From the NCBI GenBank assembly GCA_018066225.1, contig JAGHRU010000157.1, positions 1 through 38,393 on the forward strand: DNA of 38,393 nt, given 5' to 3'. The notes under the pieces are model-generated. The model did not search any database, had not been told where the DNA came from, and saw only the letters and a list, made by a program, of their open reading frames with translations. Position 1 is the first letter of the stretch. The number at the start of each line of letters is the position of its first letter. The translations under genes and the position numbers were made by a program. This DNA is from Candidatus Equimonas enterica. Lineage in GTDB: Bacteria; Bacteroidota; Bacteroidia; Bacteroidales; Bacteroidaceae. Below, in pieces: positions 30,905-38,393 of this stretch.

Positions 30905-31888
30905 TTATAGGGTAAGCGGCGTCTCTTCCCAGCGTAGAGGGTAGTGGGCGCGCAGGGTTTCAAAGGCTGCGGGGTCGCGGCGCAGGGCAGCGTCGTCCGA
31001 GAGCGGGTCGTAGCGATAGCCCGTAGGCATCGGCGGCGGCGCGATGTGGCTCACGTCGAGTGGCACGCCCAAGTGTCTGGCCACGGCAGCGAGCGCCATG
31101 CGTGTGGCGACGGCCTTGCCATTGGCGCTGTAACCTGCGATATGCGGTGTGGCGATGGCAGCGGCTTGCAGAAGGCTCGGCGCGATGTGCGGCTCGTCTT
31201 CCCATGTGTCGATGACGGCCGCGCTGACGATGCCCGCTGCTATGGCCGCTTCCACGGCAGGCGTATCCATACATGCGCCACGGGCGGCATTGACGAATAT
31301 CGGCCGACGGCTGCCCTCAGCGATGCAAGCGAAGAAGTCGTCGGAGGCCATGTGGTAGGTGGGGTGGTCGCCGCTGTGCGTCAGGGGGGTGTGCAGCGTG
31401 ATGACGTCGCTCAGGGTCAGCACTTCGCCGAGCGTGGCCGTGGCATCTGCCTTGTAGGGGTCGTAGGCCAGGATGCGCCAGCCCTCGGCGCGGAAACGCT
31501 GCGCCACGGCTGTGCCGACATGCCCCAGACCGATGATGCCGAGCGTAGCAGGCGCTGCCGTCGGCCGCGTGGCAGCGACGGCAGCGGCCACATACTGCGC
31601 CACGGACGAGGCGTTGCAGTCTGGGCAGTTGGTCCAGCCTATGCCGTGGGCTTCGAGCCATGCGGTGTCGAGGTGGTCGAAACCGATGGTGGCGGTAGCG
31701 ACGAAGCCGACGCGGCTGCCAGCGAGCAGTGCGCCATCGACCTTGGTGCGGGTACGTACGATGAGGGCATCGGCATGGCGCACATGCTCGCGCCGTATCT
31801 CGCGCCCCGGCAGATAGGTACACTCGCCGAGCCTTTCGGCCACGGAGCGGATGTAGGGTATGGCGTCGTCGATGATGAGGTGTGGCAT
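30905..31888 (-). CDS. pdxB: 4-phosphoerythronate dehydrogenase
   Basis: 327 residues. D-2-hydroxyacid dehydrogenase fold: IIDDAIPYIRSVAERLG at the N-terminus, the PdxB-type hinge NCPDCNASSVAQYVAAAV (about 86-103), the NAD-binding GIIGLGHVGTAVAQRF (about 117-132), catalytic Arg in FVNAARGA (about 199), Glu in DTWEDEPH (about 228) and His in ATPHIAGYS (about 250). NCPxCNA and the order of boxes favour PdxB over PdxR or SerA. It oxidises 4-phospho-D-erythronate in pyridoxal-5'-phosphate synthesis. The C-terminal dimerisation tail is short, as in Bacteroidetes forms. It precedes the M28 gene by 20 nt and follows DUF3108 by 25 nt. Confidence 0.92.
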   Translation of the reverse strand: MPHLIIDDAIPYIRSVAERLGECTYLPGREIRREHVRHADALIVRTRTKVDGALLAGSRVGFVATATIGFDHLDTAWLEAHGIGWTNCPDCNASSVAQYVAAAVAATRPTAAPATLGIIGLGHVGTAVAQRFRAEGWRILAYDPYKADATATLGEVLTLSDVITLHTPLTHSGDHPTYHMASDDFFACIAEGSRRPIFVNAARGACMDTPAVEAAIAAGIVSAAVIDTWEDEPHIAPSLLQAAAIATPHIAGYSANGKAVATRMALAAVARHLGVPLDVSHIAPPPMPTGYRYDPLSDDAALRRDPAAFETLRAHYPLRWEETPLTL

Positions 31889-31913
31889 CGTGTGGTGGCT
31901 TGTCTATGGTGGG

Positions 31914-32768
31914 CTATCGCGTGCCTCGTGCTGCCGTCAGGTAGGCCTTGGCAGTGCCGAAGCGCAGGTTGAGGTCGAGGCGTACAGGCAGATGCGCCTT
32001 GTCGTTGGTGATGTAGAACTTCACGATTTCCTTCTCCTTCTTGCCGCCTTCCCGCTCGAGATACGAGAAGACGAGGCAGCGGTAGGTCTTGCCTGTGCCC
32101 TCCACGGTGAAGTTTTTCTCTCCGATGTAGCAGAAGGTGCGCTGTTGGCATTTGTTGCCTTCTACGAGGTTGAAATTGACGCGGTGGCCTTTCTTCCACG
32201 AAGCGGTGTTGAAGGAGCGCGAGCGCAGCATCATCGAGAGCATGTCGTAGGCGCAGGACACGGTGGCGGAGGCACGTTGCAGCGCGCCACCATCGCGGCG
32301 GTAGGTCATGCTGACATGGCACTTACCGCCCGGATAGGTGTAGCGCACGTCCTCCTGCCGCAGCGTGCCGCCCTCGAAGGCGTGCTTGCTGTAAAAGAGC
32401 GGCGTGAGATCGCTCTGGCTCACATAGGAGGTGAGCGTGTCGCGCATGGTGAAGTAGCGGTCGTATTTGGCTGCTGTGCGCGTCACGAGACGGGTGCGGT
32501 AAGCGGGCTTGCCACCGTAGGTGCTGCTGGTGACATTCCATGTGGCAGAGCCTACCTTGAGCCACACAAACTTCCAGTTGAAGTAGAGGTCATAGGAGAG
32601 GGTCTCGCCGCTGCGAAAGGCGATGCCTGTCGTGCCGCACTGTGCCGAGGCAGAGAGCGAGGCGAGAAACATACAAAGGGCAATCAGGCTACCGCTGACC
32701 ACGCTGCTGCAGGCGTTGCAGATTGCGCTCATGCGCCGTGGAGCGTTTCTTGTTGTTGCTGCTGTCAT
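31914..32768 (-). CDS. DUF3108 domain secreted protein
   Basis: 284 residues from the ATG at 32768; an ATG 12 codons later (32732) is an alternative, but the longer form gives the signal peptide a basic lead (RNAPRR) before SGSLIALCMFLASLSASA, so it is preferred. The mature protein starts near QCGTTGIAFRSGETLSYDLY, then FNWKFVWLKVGSATWNV, the DUF3108 opening (ExLxYxxxxxxxxxGxA), and continues with TRTAAKYDRYFTMRDTLTSY and a C-terminal ITNDKAHLPVRLDLNLRFG. Beta-rich, periplasmic by inference; function unknown. Its start lies inside the 3' end of the Big_5 lipoprotein gene in another frame (80-nt overlap, or 44 nt with the shorter start), suggesting coupled translation. Confidence 0.85.
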   Translation of the reverse strand: MTAATTRNAPRRMSAICNACSSVVSGSLIALCMFLASLSASAQCGTTGIAFRSGETLSYDLYFNWKFVWLKVGSATWNVTSSTYGGKPAYRTRLVTRTAAKYDRYFTMRDTLTSYVSQSDLTPLFYSKHAFEGGTLRQEDVRYTYPGGKCHVSMTYRRDGGALQRASATVSCAYDMLSMMLRSRSFNTASWKKGHRVNFNLVEGNKCQQRTFCYIGEKNFTVEGTGKTYRCLVFSYLEREGGKKEKEIVKFYITNDKAHLPVRLDLNLRFGTAKAYLTAARGTR

Positions 32769-34650
32769 TGGGGGAGGTCATGAGTTGTTGAGGCTTCTGC
32801 TGCGTGAGCGGCAGTGCGTTGAGGCGCCATGTCTGGTCGTAGTCCCAGTCGGCTTTCAGGTCGAGGGCAGTGGGGTTATAATAGACGGCCTCTGCCTTGG
32901 TGCGTGTAGCCCAGATGCCAGCGTCCCACTCGCCGTTGTCGTTGGCGTCGTCGTAGGCACGGAGGTAGTAGGTAGCGGGATTGACGTAGTAAAACTCGGC
33001 GATGCCGCTCTGCGGACGCACCTCGTAGGCCACCTTGCCTGTGCCATCGAGCAGCGCGACGCGCAGCGTAGGTGGCGCATCGGGCAGCGTGACGAAGAGG
33101 GTGGCGAAGGCAGCGTCGGGAGCGACGGTGATGTCGCTCTGGAGCACCTCATTGGTGAGGCCGAGGATGCTGACCACTGCTGCCGAATCCACCTCGAGGC
33201 GATACTGCGTCGCAGGCTGCCACGCCGCACGCAGACGGCGGGCAAGGATGTTGTGCGGCACGCTATCGAGCACGAAAGGCACGGGGCAGTAGGTCGTGTC
33301 GATGCGCTGCAAGAGGCGGATGCGCTGCGTGTCGCAGGTGTCGATGGGCTGCGAGAAGGTGAGCAGCGTGCTGCCGCTAGCGGGCATGGGATTGGGTATG
33401 TTGTGCTTGATGGTGAGGCGTGGCGTGGGCGGCGTCTCGTCGGAGTAGTCGCCGCGCTTGTGGCGTTTCTCGCGCGCCTTTTCCCACTTGGCCAATTCTT
33501 CAGCCTGCATCTTCTCTCGCCGCTCGTAGGGCACTTTGGGGCGCAGCTCGAGGGTGTCGGTCTGCCACGTCACGCTCCCGAGCGTGTCGTCCCACATCTC
33601 GTAGGAATAGGCGATGGCGAGGGAGTCGCGACAGACCAGCGCAGCGTCGCGCAGATAGTAGGTGATGGTGTCGAGATGCGCACTGCGCTGCTCCACGAGG
33701 CTGCGTGCGGCGTCGAAGCCGATGCCGCTGACCACGGGCACACGCTGGCCGGGGGCGGTGAAGTAGGCGGTGAAGTGCTCGGGCTCTTCGCGCTGCGCCT
33801 TGAGCAGATAGCGGGGCTGGGCGGCTTCGCGGAAGGCGAGCAGCGTGATGTCGTCTGGCGTGAAGTGGGTGTAGGGTATGACGCGGATGTCGTCCCACCG
33901 CAGGCTATCGACCCACAGCGTGTCGTAGCGCACATCGGGATAGGCTCCCGTCGTGATTTCCTCTTCAGACCAGCCTATCGTCTCTCCCTTGTCCGAGAAG
34001 CGGTAGTCGCCGTCCATGTCCTGCAAGGCATAGATGCGGTAGGGGCGGTCGGCAGCCACGCCCTTGATGCTGAAATAGCCCTGGCGGTCGGTGCGGGCCA
34101 CGCGGTCGAAGGCGCGAGCGGTGAAGGCGCTGTCCGAGAGGTCGCTGTGCAGGCCGACGAGGATGCCTTGCAGCGGCTCCAGGAGGTCGGCCGAGAGCAC
34201 ATGGCCTGCCACCTGCATGGTGTCGGTCTGCTCACCGGTGGAGAAGATGTAGGTGAAATGTCCCAAGGGGTTGTCCTCGGTGGCATCGGTGATGGCGTCG
34301 CTGAAATCGACGGTATAGGTCAGTCCCGGGCGTATGGTGTCGAGCAGCGTGACGCTGACGCGCTTGCCGTCGGTCTTGACTTCGGGCTGCTCCGTCTGCG
34401 GTGGCGACACGATGATTTTGTCCTGTGCATCGGCCACATTCACGCGCTCGTCGAAGAGGAGCGTGATGCGTGTCTTGCCCCGCCGCAGATGGGCGGCAGC
34501 AAGGTCCTGTGGCGAGGTCATGCCGACGATGCGCGGCGGTGTCTCGTCGTAAGGGCCGCCGTCGGGGCCGCTGCCTGGATTGGCGCAGGAGGCGACGGCG
34601 AGCAGCAGGGCGATGAGGCCGAGGGTGAGGAAGGAGTAGCGATGGCGCAT
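32689..34650 (-). CDS. Big_5 (bacterial Ig-like) domain lipoprotein
   Basis: 653 residues. The signal peptide MRHRYSFLTLGLIALLLAVASC has a lipobox. Then comes the family lead SGPDGGPYDETPPRIVGMTS, a Big_5 domain (about 40-130: ITLLFDERVNVADAQDKIIV and TYTVDFSDAITDATEDNPLG) and beta-rich, Asp/Thr-rich repeats likely forming further Ig-like domains (NPLGHFTYIFSTGEQTDTM; FRSDT-like blocks). A second cohesin-like part near the C-terminus has YYLRAYDDANDNGEWDAGIW, a calcium-loop-like segment. The C-terminus is basic and hydrophilic (SSNNKKRSTAHERNLQRL). Outer-membrane lipoproteins with this layout are widespread in Bacteroidetes; function unknown. 24 nt after GH3. Confidence 0.85.
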   Translation of the reverse strand: MRHRYSFLTLGLIALLLAVASCANPGSGPDGGPYDETPPRIVGMTSPQDLAAAHLRRGKTRITLLFDERVNVADAQDKIIVSPPQTEQPEVKTDGKRVSVTLLDTIRPGLTYTVDFSDAITDATEDNPLGHFTYIFSTGEQTDTMQVAGHVLSADLLEPLQGILVGLHSDLSDSAFTARAFDRVARTDRQGYFSIKGVAADRPYRIYALQDMDGDYRFSDKGETIGWSEEEITTGAYPDVRYDTLWVDSLRWDDIRVIPYTHFTPDDITLLAFREAAQPRYLLKAQREEPEHFTAYFTAPGQRVPVVSGIGFDAARSLVEQRSAHLDTITYYLRDAALVCRDSLAIAYSYEMWDDTLGSVTWQTDTLELRPKVPYERREKMQAEELAKWEKAREKRHKRGDYSDETPPTPRLTIKHNIPNPMPASGSTLLTFSQPIDTCDTQRIRLLQRIDTTYCPVPFVLDSVPHNILARRLRAAWQPATQYRLEVDSAAVVSILGLTNEVLQSDITVAPDAAFATLFVTLPDAPPTLRVALLDGTGKVAYEVRPQSGIAEFYYVNPATYYLRAYDDANDNGEWDAGIWATRTKAEAVYYNPTALDLKADWDYDQTWRLNALPLTQQKPQQLMTSPNDSSNNKKRSTAHERNLQRLQQRGQR

Positions 34651-34674
34651 AGATGAGGGGAGAGATTGAAGGGG

Positions 34675-36183
34675 CTAACGGTTCATGGCGAGCACCGCGT
34701 CGATGATGGTGCGGTCGTTAGAGAGACGCGGCACTTTGTGCTGCCCGCCGAGTTTGCCGCGCGAAGCGAGCCAGTCGTGGAAGAGGCCGTCGCGCGCCAC
34801 CACGAGTTCGAGGCGTTGCAGCGTGAGGTCTTTGTAGCGCTTGGCTTCGTAGTCGCTGTTGATGGTTTGCAGGTGCTTATCGAGCAGGTCGGCGAAGGCT
34901 TCGGCATCGGCAGGCGGCGTAGTGAACTCCACCACCCACTGGTGGCGACACTTGCCCGCGTCGTCCATGAAGACGGGGGCGGCGGTGTAGTCCCTGACGC
35001 TCGCGCCTGTCTCGGCGCAAGCGTAGCGCAGGCCTTGCTCGGCGTTATCGACCATGAGTTCCTCGCCGAAGGCGTTGATGAAGCACTTGGTGCGCCCCGT
35101 GATGACGAACTTGTAGGGGTCTTTCTGCGTGAAGCGCACCGTGTCGCCTATCTGGTAGCGCCACAGGCCGCAGGAGGTGGTGATGACCATGGCGTAGGTC
35201 CTGCCCACCTCTACGCCCCAGAGCGGCACGATGGTGGGATCGACATTGCCCACTTCCTCCAAGGGTATGAACTCGTAGAAGACGTCATAGTCTATCATCA
35301 GCAGCATGGCGGGGTCGGCGAGGTCGTCTTGCAGGCCAAAGATGCCTTCGGAGGCGCTGTAGGTCTCCATGTAGTGCATCTTCGTGCTGCGTATGAGGGC
35401 TTTGTACTGCTCGCGGTAGGGCGTAAAGGCCACGCCGCCGTGGAAGAAGACTTCGAGGTTGGGCCATACTTGGTCGAGGCTCTCGGCACCGCTGATTTCC
35501 ATGACGCGCGTCAGCACCGACATCATCCACGAGGGCACGCCAGAGAGGTTGCTGACGTTGGCACCCACGGCCATGCGGGCGATGCGCTCACGCTTCTCTT
35601 CGAAGTCGGCCAAGAGGGCGGTCTGCTTGTCGGGAATACGCACGAGGCGCACCAGCGGGCTGACATTCTCGATGAGTATGGCGCTGAGGTCGCCCACGAG
35701 CGAATGGCGCAGGTTGAAGTTGGGCTGGTGGCTACCGCCTAAGATGAGTGCTTTGCCCTCGAAGAGGCGGCTCTCGGGGTTGCTGCGCAGATAGAGGGCC
35801 ACAGCGTCAGCACCGCCAGCATAGTGTATGCGTCGGAGGCCTTGCCGACTCACGGGGATGAACTTCGATTTGTCGTTGGTCGTGCCGCTCGACTTGGCGT
35901 ACCACTTCACGTTGCCACGCCAGAGCACGTCGCGCTCGCCGTGTCGCATGCGCTCGATGTCTTGCTTGATGGTGTCGTAGTCGGCCAGCGGCACAGCGGC
36001 CGCAAAGGCTTCGTAGGAATGTAGACTGCCATAGGCATAACGCTTGCCCTGTACGGTACTCTTCGCGCTGTCGATGAGGCGGGCGAGCACATTGCGTTGT
36101 ATGCGCTCCGCATCGGTGGCATAGCGGCCGATGGCACGCAAGCGGTGGGCATAATAAGCGCGGACGATGGAGGTGAGAGCCAC
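34675..36183 (-). CDS. GH3 auxin-responsive-promoter family protein (acyl-adenylating fold)
   Basis: 502 residues from a GTG at 36183 (VALTSIVRAYYAHRL), which aligns with the usual start of Bacteroidetes GH3 proteins; an in-frame ATG 63 nt upstream would encode a repeat-derived, Ser/His-rich lead. Key boxes: RNVLARLIDSAKSTVQGKRY (about 30-49), WYAKSSGTTNDKSKFIPVS (about 92-110, ATP-binding P-loop-like), YMETYSASEGIFGLQ (about 273-287), CGLWRYQIGDTVRFTQKDPY (about 335-354) and ITGRTKCFINAFGEELM. This is the ANL-like adenylating fold of plant GH3 amino-acid conjugases; bacterial substrates are unknown. First gene of the long leftward run, with a well-formed promoter 157 nt upstream and repeats in the leader. 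Confidence 0.9.
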   Translation of the reverse strand: MALTSIVRAYYAHRLRAIGRYATDAERIQRNVLARLIDSAKSTVQGKRYAYGSLHSYEAFAAAVPLADYDTIKQDIERMRHGERDVLWRGNVKWYAKSSGTTNDKSKFIPVSRQGLRRIHYAGGADAVALYLRSNPESRLFEGKALILGGSHQPNFNLRHSLVGDLSAILIENVSPLVRLVRIPDKQTALLADFEEKRERIARMAVGANVSNLSGVPSWMMSVLTRVMEISGAESLDQVWPNLEVFFHGGVAFTPYREQYKALIRSTKMHYMETYSASEGIFGLQDDLADPAMLLMIDYDVFYEFIPLEEVGNVDPTIVPLWGVEVGRTYAMVITTSCGLWRYQIGDTVRFTQKDPYKFVITGRTKCFINAFGEELMVDNAEQGLRYACAETGASVRDYTAAPVFMDDAGKCRHQWVVEFTTPPADAEAFADLLDKHLQTINSDYEAKRYKDLTLQRLELVVARDGLFHDWLASRGKLGGQHKVPRLSNDRTIIDAVLAMNR

Positions 36184-36231
36184 GGTGTAGAAGGGGGTTA
36201 AGTGTGAGTGTGTGAAGACGGATAACGATAT

Positions 36232-36332
36232 GGGCAGACACGCCAAACGCTCTGCCCTTGTCGTGCGCTTGGTCTGGGCAGATAGTGTCGCGCGTCTGGG
36301 CAGATAGTTTTAAGGGGCATAGTCTGCCCTTG
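36232..36332. repeat. Copy 4 of the dispersed repeat, in the leader of the GH3 run
   Basis: GGGCAGA (36232-36238) pairs with TCTGCCC (36251-36257). CTGCCCTTGTCGT (36252-36264) equals part of 14191-14204. GTCTGGGCAGATAGT occurs twice (36272-36286 and 36294-36308, 22-bp period). GTCTGCCCTTG closes the block (36322-36332). The unit lies downstream of the leftward promoter, so its hairpins would be transcribed in the GH3 leader. Confidence 0.65.
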
Positions 36333-36339
36333 TGAGGTG

Positions 36340-36370
36340 CAAAGATAGGGCATTTTTGTGAGATAGCAAA
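36340..36370 (-). promoter_or_regulatory. Promoter of the leftward GH3-to-sugar-transferase run
   Basis: Reading leftward: TTTG (36370-36367), 19 nt, then TATCTTTG (36347-36340). Both boxes and the spacing fit the Bacteroidetes -33/-7 consensus, the best match in the window. Expected leader to the GTG at 36183: about 150 nt. Confidence 0.7.
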
Positions 36371-36390
36371 ATATTTCCTGTTTTTCACTT

Positions 36391-36419
36391 TTTGCTCTCC
36401 GAAAAATGCCTTAACTTTG
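36391..36419 (+). promoter_or_regulatory. Promoter of cysS
   Basis: TTTG (36391-36394), 17 nt, then TAACTTTG (36412-36419), 22 nt before the cysS ATG. It diverges from the GH3 promoter; the two -33 boxes are only about 20 nt apart, so RNA polymerase binding could compete. Confidence 0.65.
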
Positions 36420-36441
36420 CACACGAAAACCTAAAATTATT

Positions 36442-37944
36442 ATGAGCGAAACCAGTATCATACGACCTTTGCAGGTCTATAACTCCCTGACGCGCCGCAA
36501 GGAGCGTTTCCGCCCCCTGCACGAAGGGCGCGTCGGCATGTACGTCTGCGGCCCCACGGTCTATGGCGATGCCCACTTGGGGCACGCACGGCCTGCCATC
36601 ACCTTCGACCTCCTCTTCCGCTACTTGCAGCACATCGGCTACAAGGTGCGCTATGTGCGCAACATCACCGACGTCGGCCACCTTGAGCACGATGCCGATG
36701 AGGGCGAGGACAAGATAGCCAAGAAGGCACGCCTCGAGCAACTCGAGCCGATGGAGGTGGCGCAGTACTACACCAACCGCTTCAACGAGGCGATGCGCCA
36801 ACTCGGCGTGTTGCCGCCCTCAATAGAGCCACACGCTACGGGGCACATCATCGAGCAGCAGCAACTTGTGCAGCAGATCCTCGACGCTGGCTATGCCTAC
36901 GAGAGCAACGGCAGCATCTACTTCGATGTGGAGAAGTACAACGCCGACCACCGCTACGGCATACTCTCGGGACGCAACATCGAGGACGTGCGCGACGCCT
37001 CGCGCGAACTCGACGGCGTGGGCGAGAAGCGCCATCAGGTCGATTTCGCCCTCTGGAAGAAGGCACAGCCCGAGCACATCATGCGCTGGCCCTCACCCTG
37101 GAGCGACGGCTTCCCCGGCTGGCACTGCGAGTGTACGGCCATGGGGCGCAAATACTTAGGAGAGGAGTTTGACATCCACGGCGGCGGCCTCGCCCTCATC
37201 TTCCCCCACCATGAGTGTGAGATAGCACAGGCTGTGGCCGCTATGGGACATCCGATGGTGCGCTACTGGATGCACAACAACATGATTACCATCGAAGGTA
37301 AGAAGATGGGCAAGTCCTACAACAACTTCATCACCCTGCCCCAGTTCTTCTCCGGCGACCACGAGAAACTCGAGAAGGCCTACGCGCCGATGGTCATCCG
37401 CTTCTTCATCCTGCGAGCCCACTACCGCAGCACTGTCGATTTTGGCAACGAAGCCCTGCAAGCCTCGGAGAAGGGACTCGAACGCCTCTACGACGCCCTC
37501 GCAGCCCTCGACCGCATTACGCCCGAGACAGCAGGCGCGCTCACCGAGACGTATGCCGACGAACTGGCCGAGCGCTGCTATGAAGCCCTCGACGACGACC
37601 TCAACTCACCCGTCTGCATCAGCCACCTCTTTGAGGCGTGCCGCACCATCAACAGCCTTGCCGACCACAAGCAGACCATCACCCCCGAGGGTCTGGAGCG
37701 TCTGCGCTGGGTGATGCACACGTTCATCTACGACATACTCGGCATCCAGCCCTCTGCTGCCGCCGCAGGCACTGACGAGAGCCGCGAAAAGGCGTTCAGC
37801 GGCGCTATCGACCTGCTGCTCGACCTGCGTGCCAAGGCCAAGGCCGCCAAGGACTGGGCGACTTCCGACCGCATCCGCGACGAACTCGCAGCCCTCGGCT
37901 TCGAGGTCAAGGACACCAAGGACGGCGCCGTGTGGAAGATATAG
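36442..37944 (+). CDS. cysS: Cysteinyl-tRNA synthetase
   Basis: 500 residues, usual length. Charges tRNA-Cys with cysteine using ATP. Zinc-binding cysteine in YVCGPTVYGDAHLGHAR (Cys36), where HLGH is the class I HIGH box (45-48); further zinc ligands in WHCECTAMG and PHHECEIAQ. KMGKSYNNFITL (about 288-299) is the KMSKS loop, with the Gly that I recall from other Bacteroidetes enzymes, so not a defect. The C-terminal anticodon-binding part includes RAKAKAAKDWATSDRIRDEL and ends EVKDTKDGAVWKI. Start ATG 36442 is 22 nt after the promoter. It is a single gene, ended by the terminator at 37983-38022. Confidence 0.97.
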   Translation: MSETSIIRPLQVYNSLTRRKERFRPLHEGRVGMYVCGPTVYGDAHLGHARPAITFDLLFRYLQHIGYKVRYVRNITDVGHLEHDADEGEDKIAKKARLEQLEPMEVAQYYTNRFNEAMRQLGVLPPSIEPHATGHIIEQQQLVQQILDAGYAYESNGSIYFDVEKYNADHRYGILSGRNIEDVRDASRELDGVGEKRHQVDFALWKKAQPEHIMRWPSPWSDGFPGWHCECTAMGRKYLGEEFDIHGGGLALIFPHHECEIAQAVAAMGHPMVRYWMHNNMITIEGKKMGKSYNNFITLPQFFSGDHEKLEKAYAPMVIRFFILRAHYRSTVDFGNEALQASEKGLERLYDALAALDRITPETAGALTETYADELAERCYEALDDDLNSPVCISHLFEACRTINSLADHKQTITPEGLERLRWVMHTFIYDILGIQPSAAAAGTDESREKAFSGAIDLLLDLRAKAKAAKDWATSDRIRDELAALGFEVKDTKDGAVWKI

Positions 37945-37982
37945 GGCGGCGCATCGCCTTGCATCATTGCAGCCACTAATAG

Positions 37983-38028
37983 CAGTTCTGCCCAAGTCCG
38001 AAAGGGGACTTGGGCAGAACTGTTTTCG
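37983..38028 (+). terminator. Intrinsic terminator of cysS
   Basis: CAGTTCTGCCCAAGTCC (37983-37999) pairs perfectly over 17 bp with GGACTTGGGCAGAACTG (38006-38022), with a 6-nt GAAAGG loop, followed by TTTTC. It contains the CTGCCC/GGGCAG arms of the dispersed repeat but otherwise differs. Confidence 0.75.
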
Positions 38029-38052
38029 TCTTTGGGCTGTCGCTGTGGCAGA

Positions 38053-38393
38053 CTATTGCTTCGTGATGCGTTCTATGCGGCAGGTGTGCTGCTTGCTGTC
38101 CCTGTCGTAGCTGATGCCCACGAGCAGAATGTCGGCGGAGAACGGCTTTAAGATTTCGGGATAGTCGCGCTCGCGGATTTGGTCGATGGCGGTCTCGGCG
38201 GCGGTGTCCCATTTGAGTTCTATCACCAAGGCGGGATAGGAGGAGAGGGGACGGGGTAGATAGACGATGTCGGCATAGCCCTTGCCCGTGGGCAACTCCT
38301 GTATGTCTTGATAGTCGTCGATGGCGGTGAGATAGGCCATGCGGACGACCGAGCGCAGTGCCTGCTCGTTGTTGTAGAAGTTGGGGGCGACCT
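38053..38393 (-). CDS. AAA-ATPase-like/PD-(D/E)XK nuclease family protein (3' part only)
   Basis: The 112 C-terminal residues are visible; the gene continues past the right edge. The text starts VAPNFYNNEQALRSVVRMAY, then GKGYADIVYLP and YPALVIELKW, the D...ExK catalytic pattern of the PDDEXK_9 module that follows an N-terminal AAA-ATPase-like domain in a very common Bacteroidales family (often annotated 'ATP-binding protein'). ILKPFSADILLVGISYDRDS and HTCRIERITK complete the fold. The biological function of this multi-copy family is not settled; nuclease or defence roles have been suggested by fold. It converges with cysS. Confidence 0.82.
   Translation of the reverse strand, partial: VAPNFYNNEQALRSVVRMAYLTAIDDYQDIQELPTGKGYADIVYLPRPLSSYPALVIELKWDTAAETAIDQIRERDYPEILKPFSADILLVGISYDRDSKQHTCRIERITKQ

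Noticed and set aside
32623..34656. 677-codon frame antisense to the Big_5 lipoprotein
   Set aside because: Shadow frame; the minus strand has signal peptide, lipobox and Ig-like domain.
36442..37944. KMGKS instead of KMSKS in CysS as a defect
   Set aside because: As I recall, Gly at this position is found in other Bacteroidetes CysS; the HIGH box and zinc ligands are intact.

Overview
The window looks like chromosomal DNA of a GC-rich member of the Bacteroidales, probably close to Prevotellaceae. Three things support this. Promoter-like TAnnTTTG elements precede several genes, with a TTTG box upstream in the best cases, and Shine-Dalgarno sequences are largely missing. The gene families are typical of the phylum: a dapB-lepB neighbourhood, ychF-lgt, a GH3-family protein, DUF3108, a SufE/M28/PdxB cluster, BspA-type leucine-rich repeats, and a surface protein with a Prevotella-style C-terminal tail. 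Gaps between genes are very short. No tRNA, rRNA, CRISPR array, transposase or phage gene was seen.

Layout. 1-1541 (+): the end of a repeat-containing secreted protein and a 54-residue acidic peptide. 1542-1902: a non-coding stretch with four strong stem-loops. 1903-5798 (-): dapB, an OmpA/TPR lipoprotein and lepB, facing away from ychF. 5896-11926 (+): ychF, an lgt gene fused in frame to a thioredoxin-like lipoprotein, a GT2-type glycosyltransferase, a GT11 fucosyltransferase-like protein and an LRR protein. 12023-14152 (+): an M3 metallopeptidase lipoprotein. 14396-18089 (+): a Wzx-like flippase, a Wzy-like polymerase and a GT4 enzyme. These converge on a leftward run of about 18 kb (36183 down to 18194): GH3, Big_5 lipoprotein, DUF3108, pdxB, glutaminyl-cyclase-like M28, sufE, a SpoU methyltransferase, mutS, rhomboid, an endonuclease/exonuclease/phosphatase protein, two broken hexapeptide acyltransferases, two GT4-type enzymes, a WecG-family transferase, an NTP_transf_5 protein and a polyprenyl-phosphate sugar transferase. 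At the right end cysS (+) converges with the 3' part of an AAA-ATPase/PD-(D/E)XK protein.

How the parts fit. The genes from 14396 to about 24180 form a surface-polysaccharide locus split over two convergent strands. An initiating phosphosugar transferase, a WecG-family second transferase, several GT4 enzymes, a flippase and a polymerase together would make, flip and polymerise an undecaprenyl-linked glycan. Envelope maturation is well represented too: LepB, Lgt, several lipoproteins and a glutaminyl cyclase.

Most notable: (1) the Lgt-lipoprotein fusion, in which the enzyme carries a lipobox-like cysteine at the junction; (2) a dispersed intergenic repeat with cores CTATCTGCSC and CTGCCCTTGT, acting as terminator-like hairpins, with what looks like one copy inside coding sequence exactly where the thioredoxin active site of that fusion should be; (3) two acyltransferase remnants, each cut at its N-terminus immediately after the stop codon of the gene upstream.
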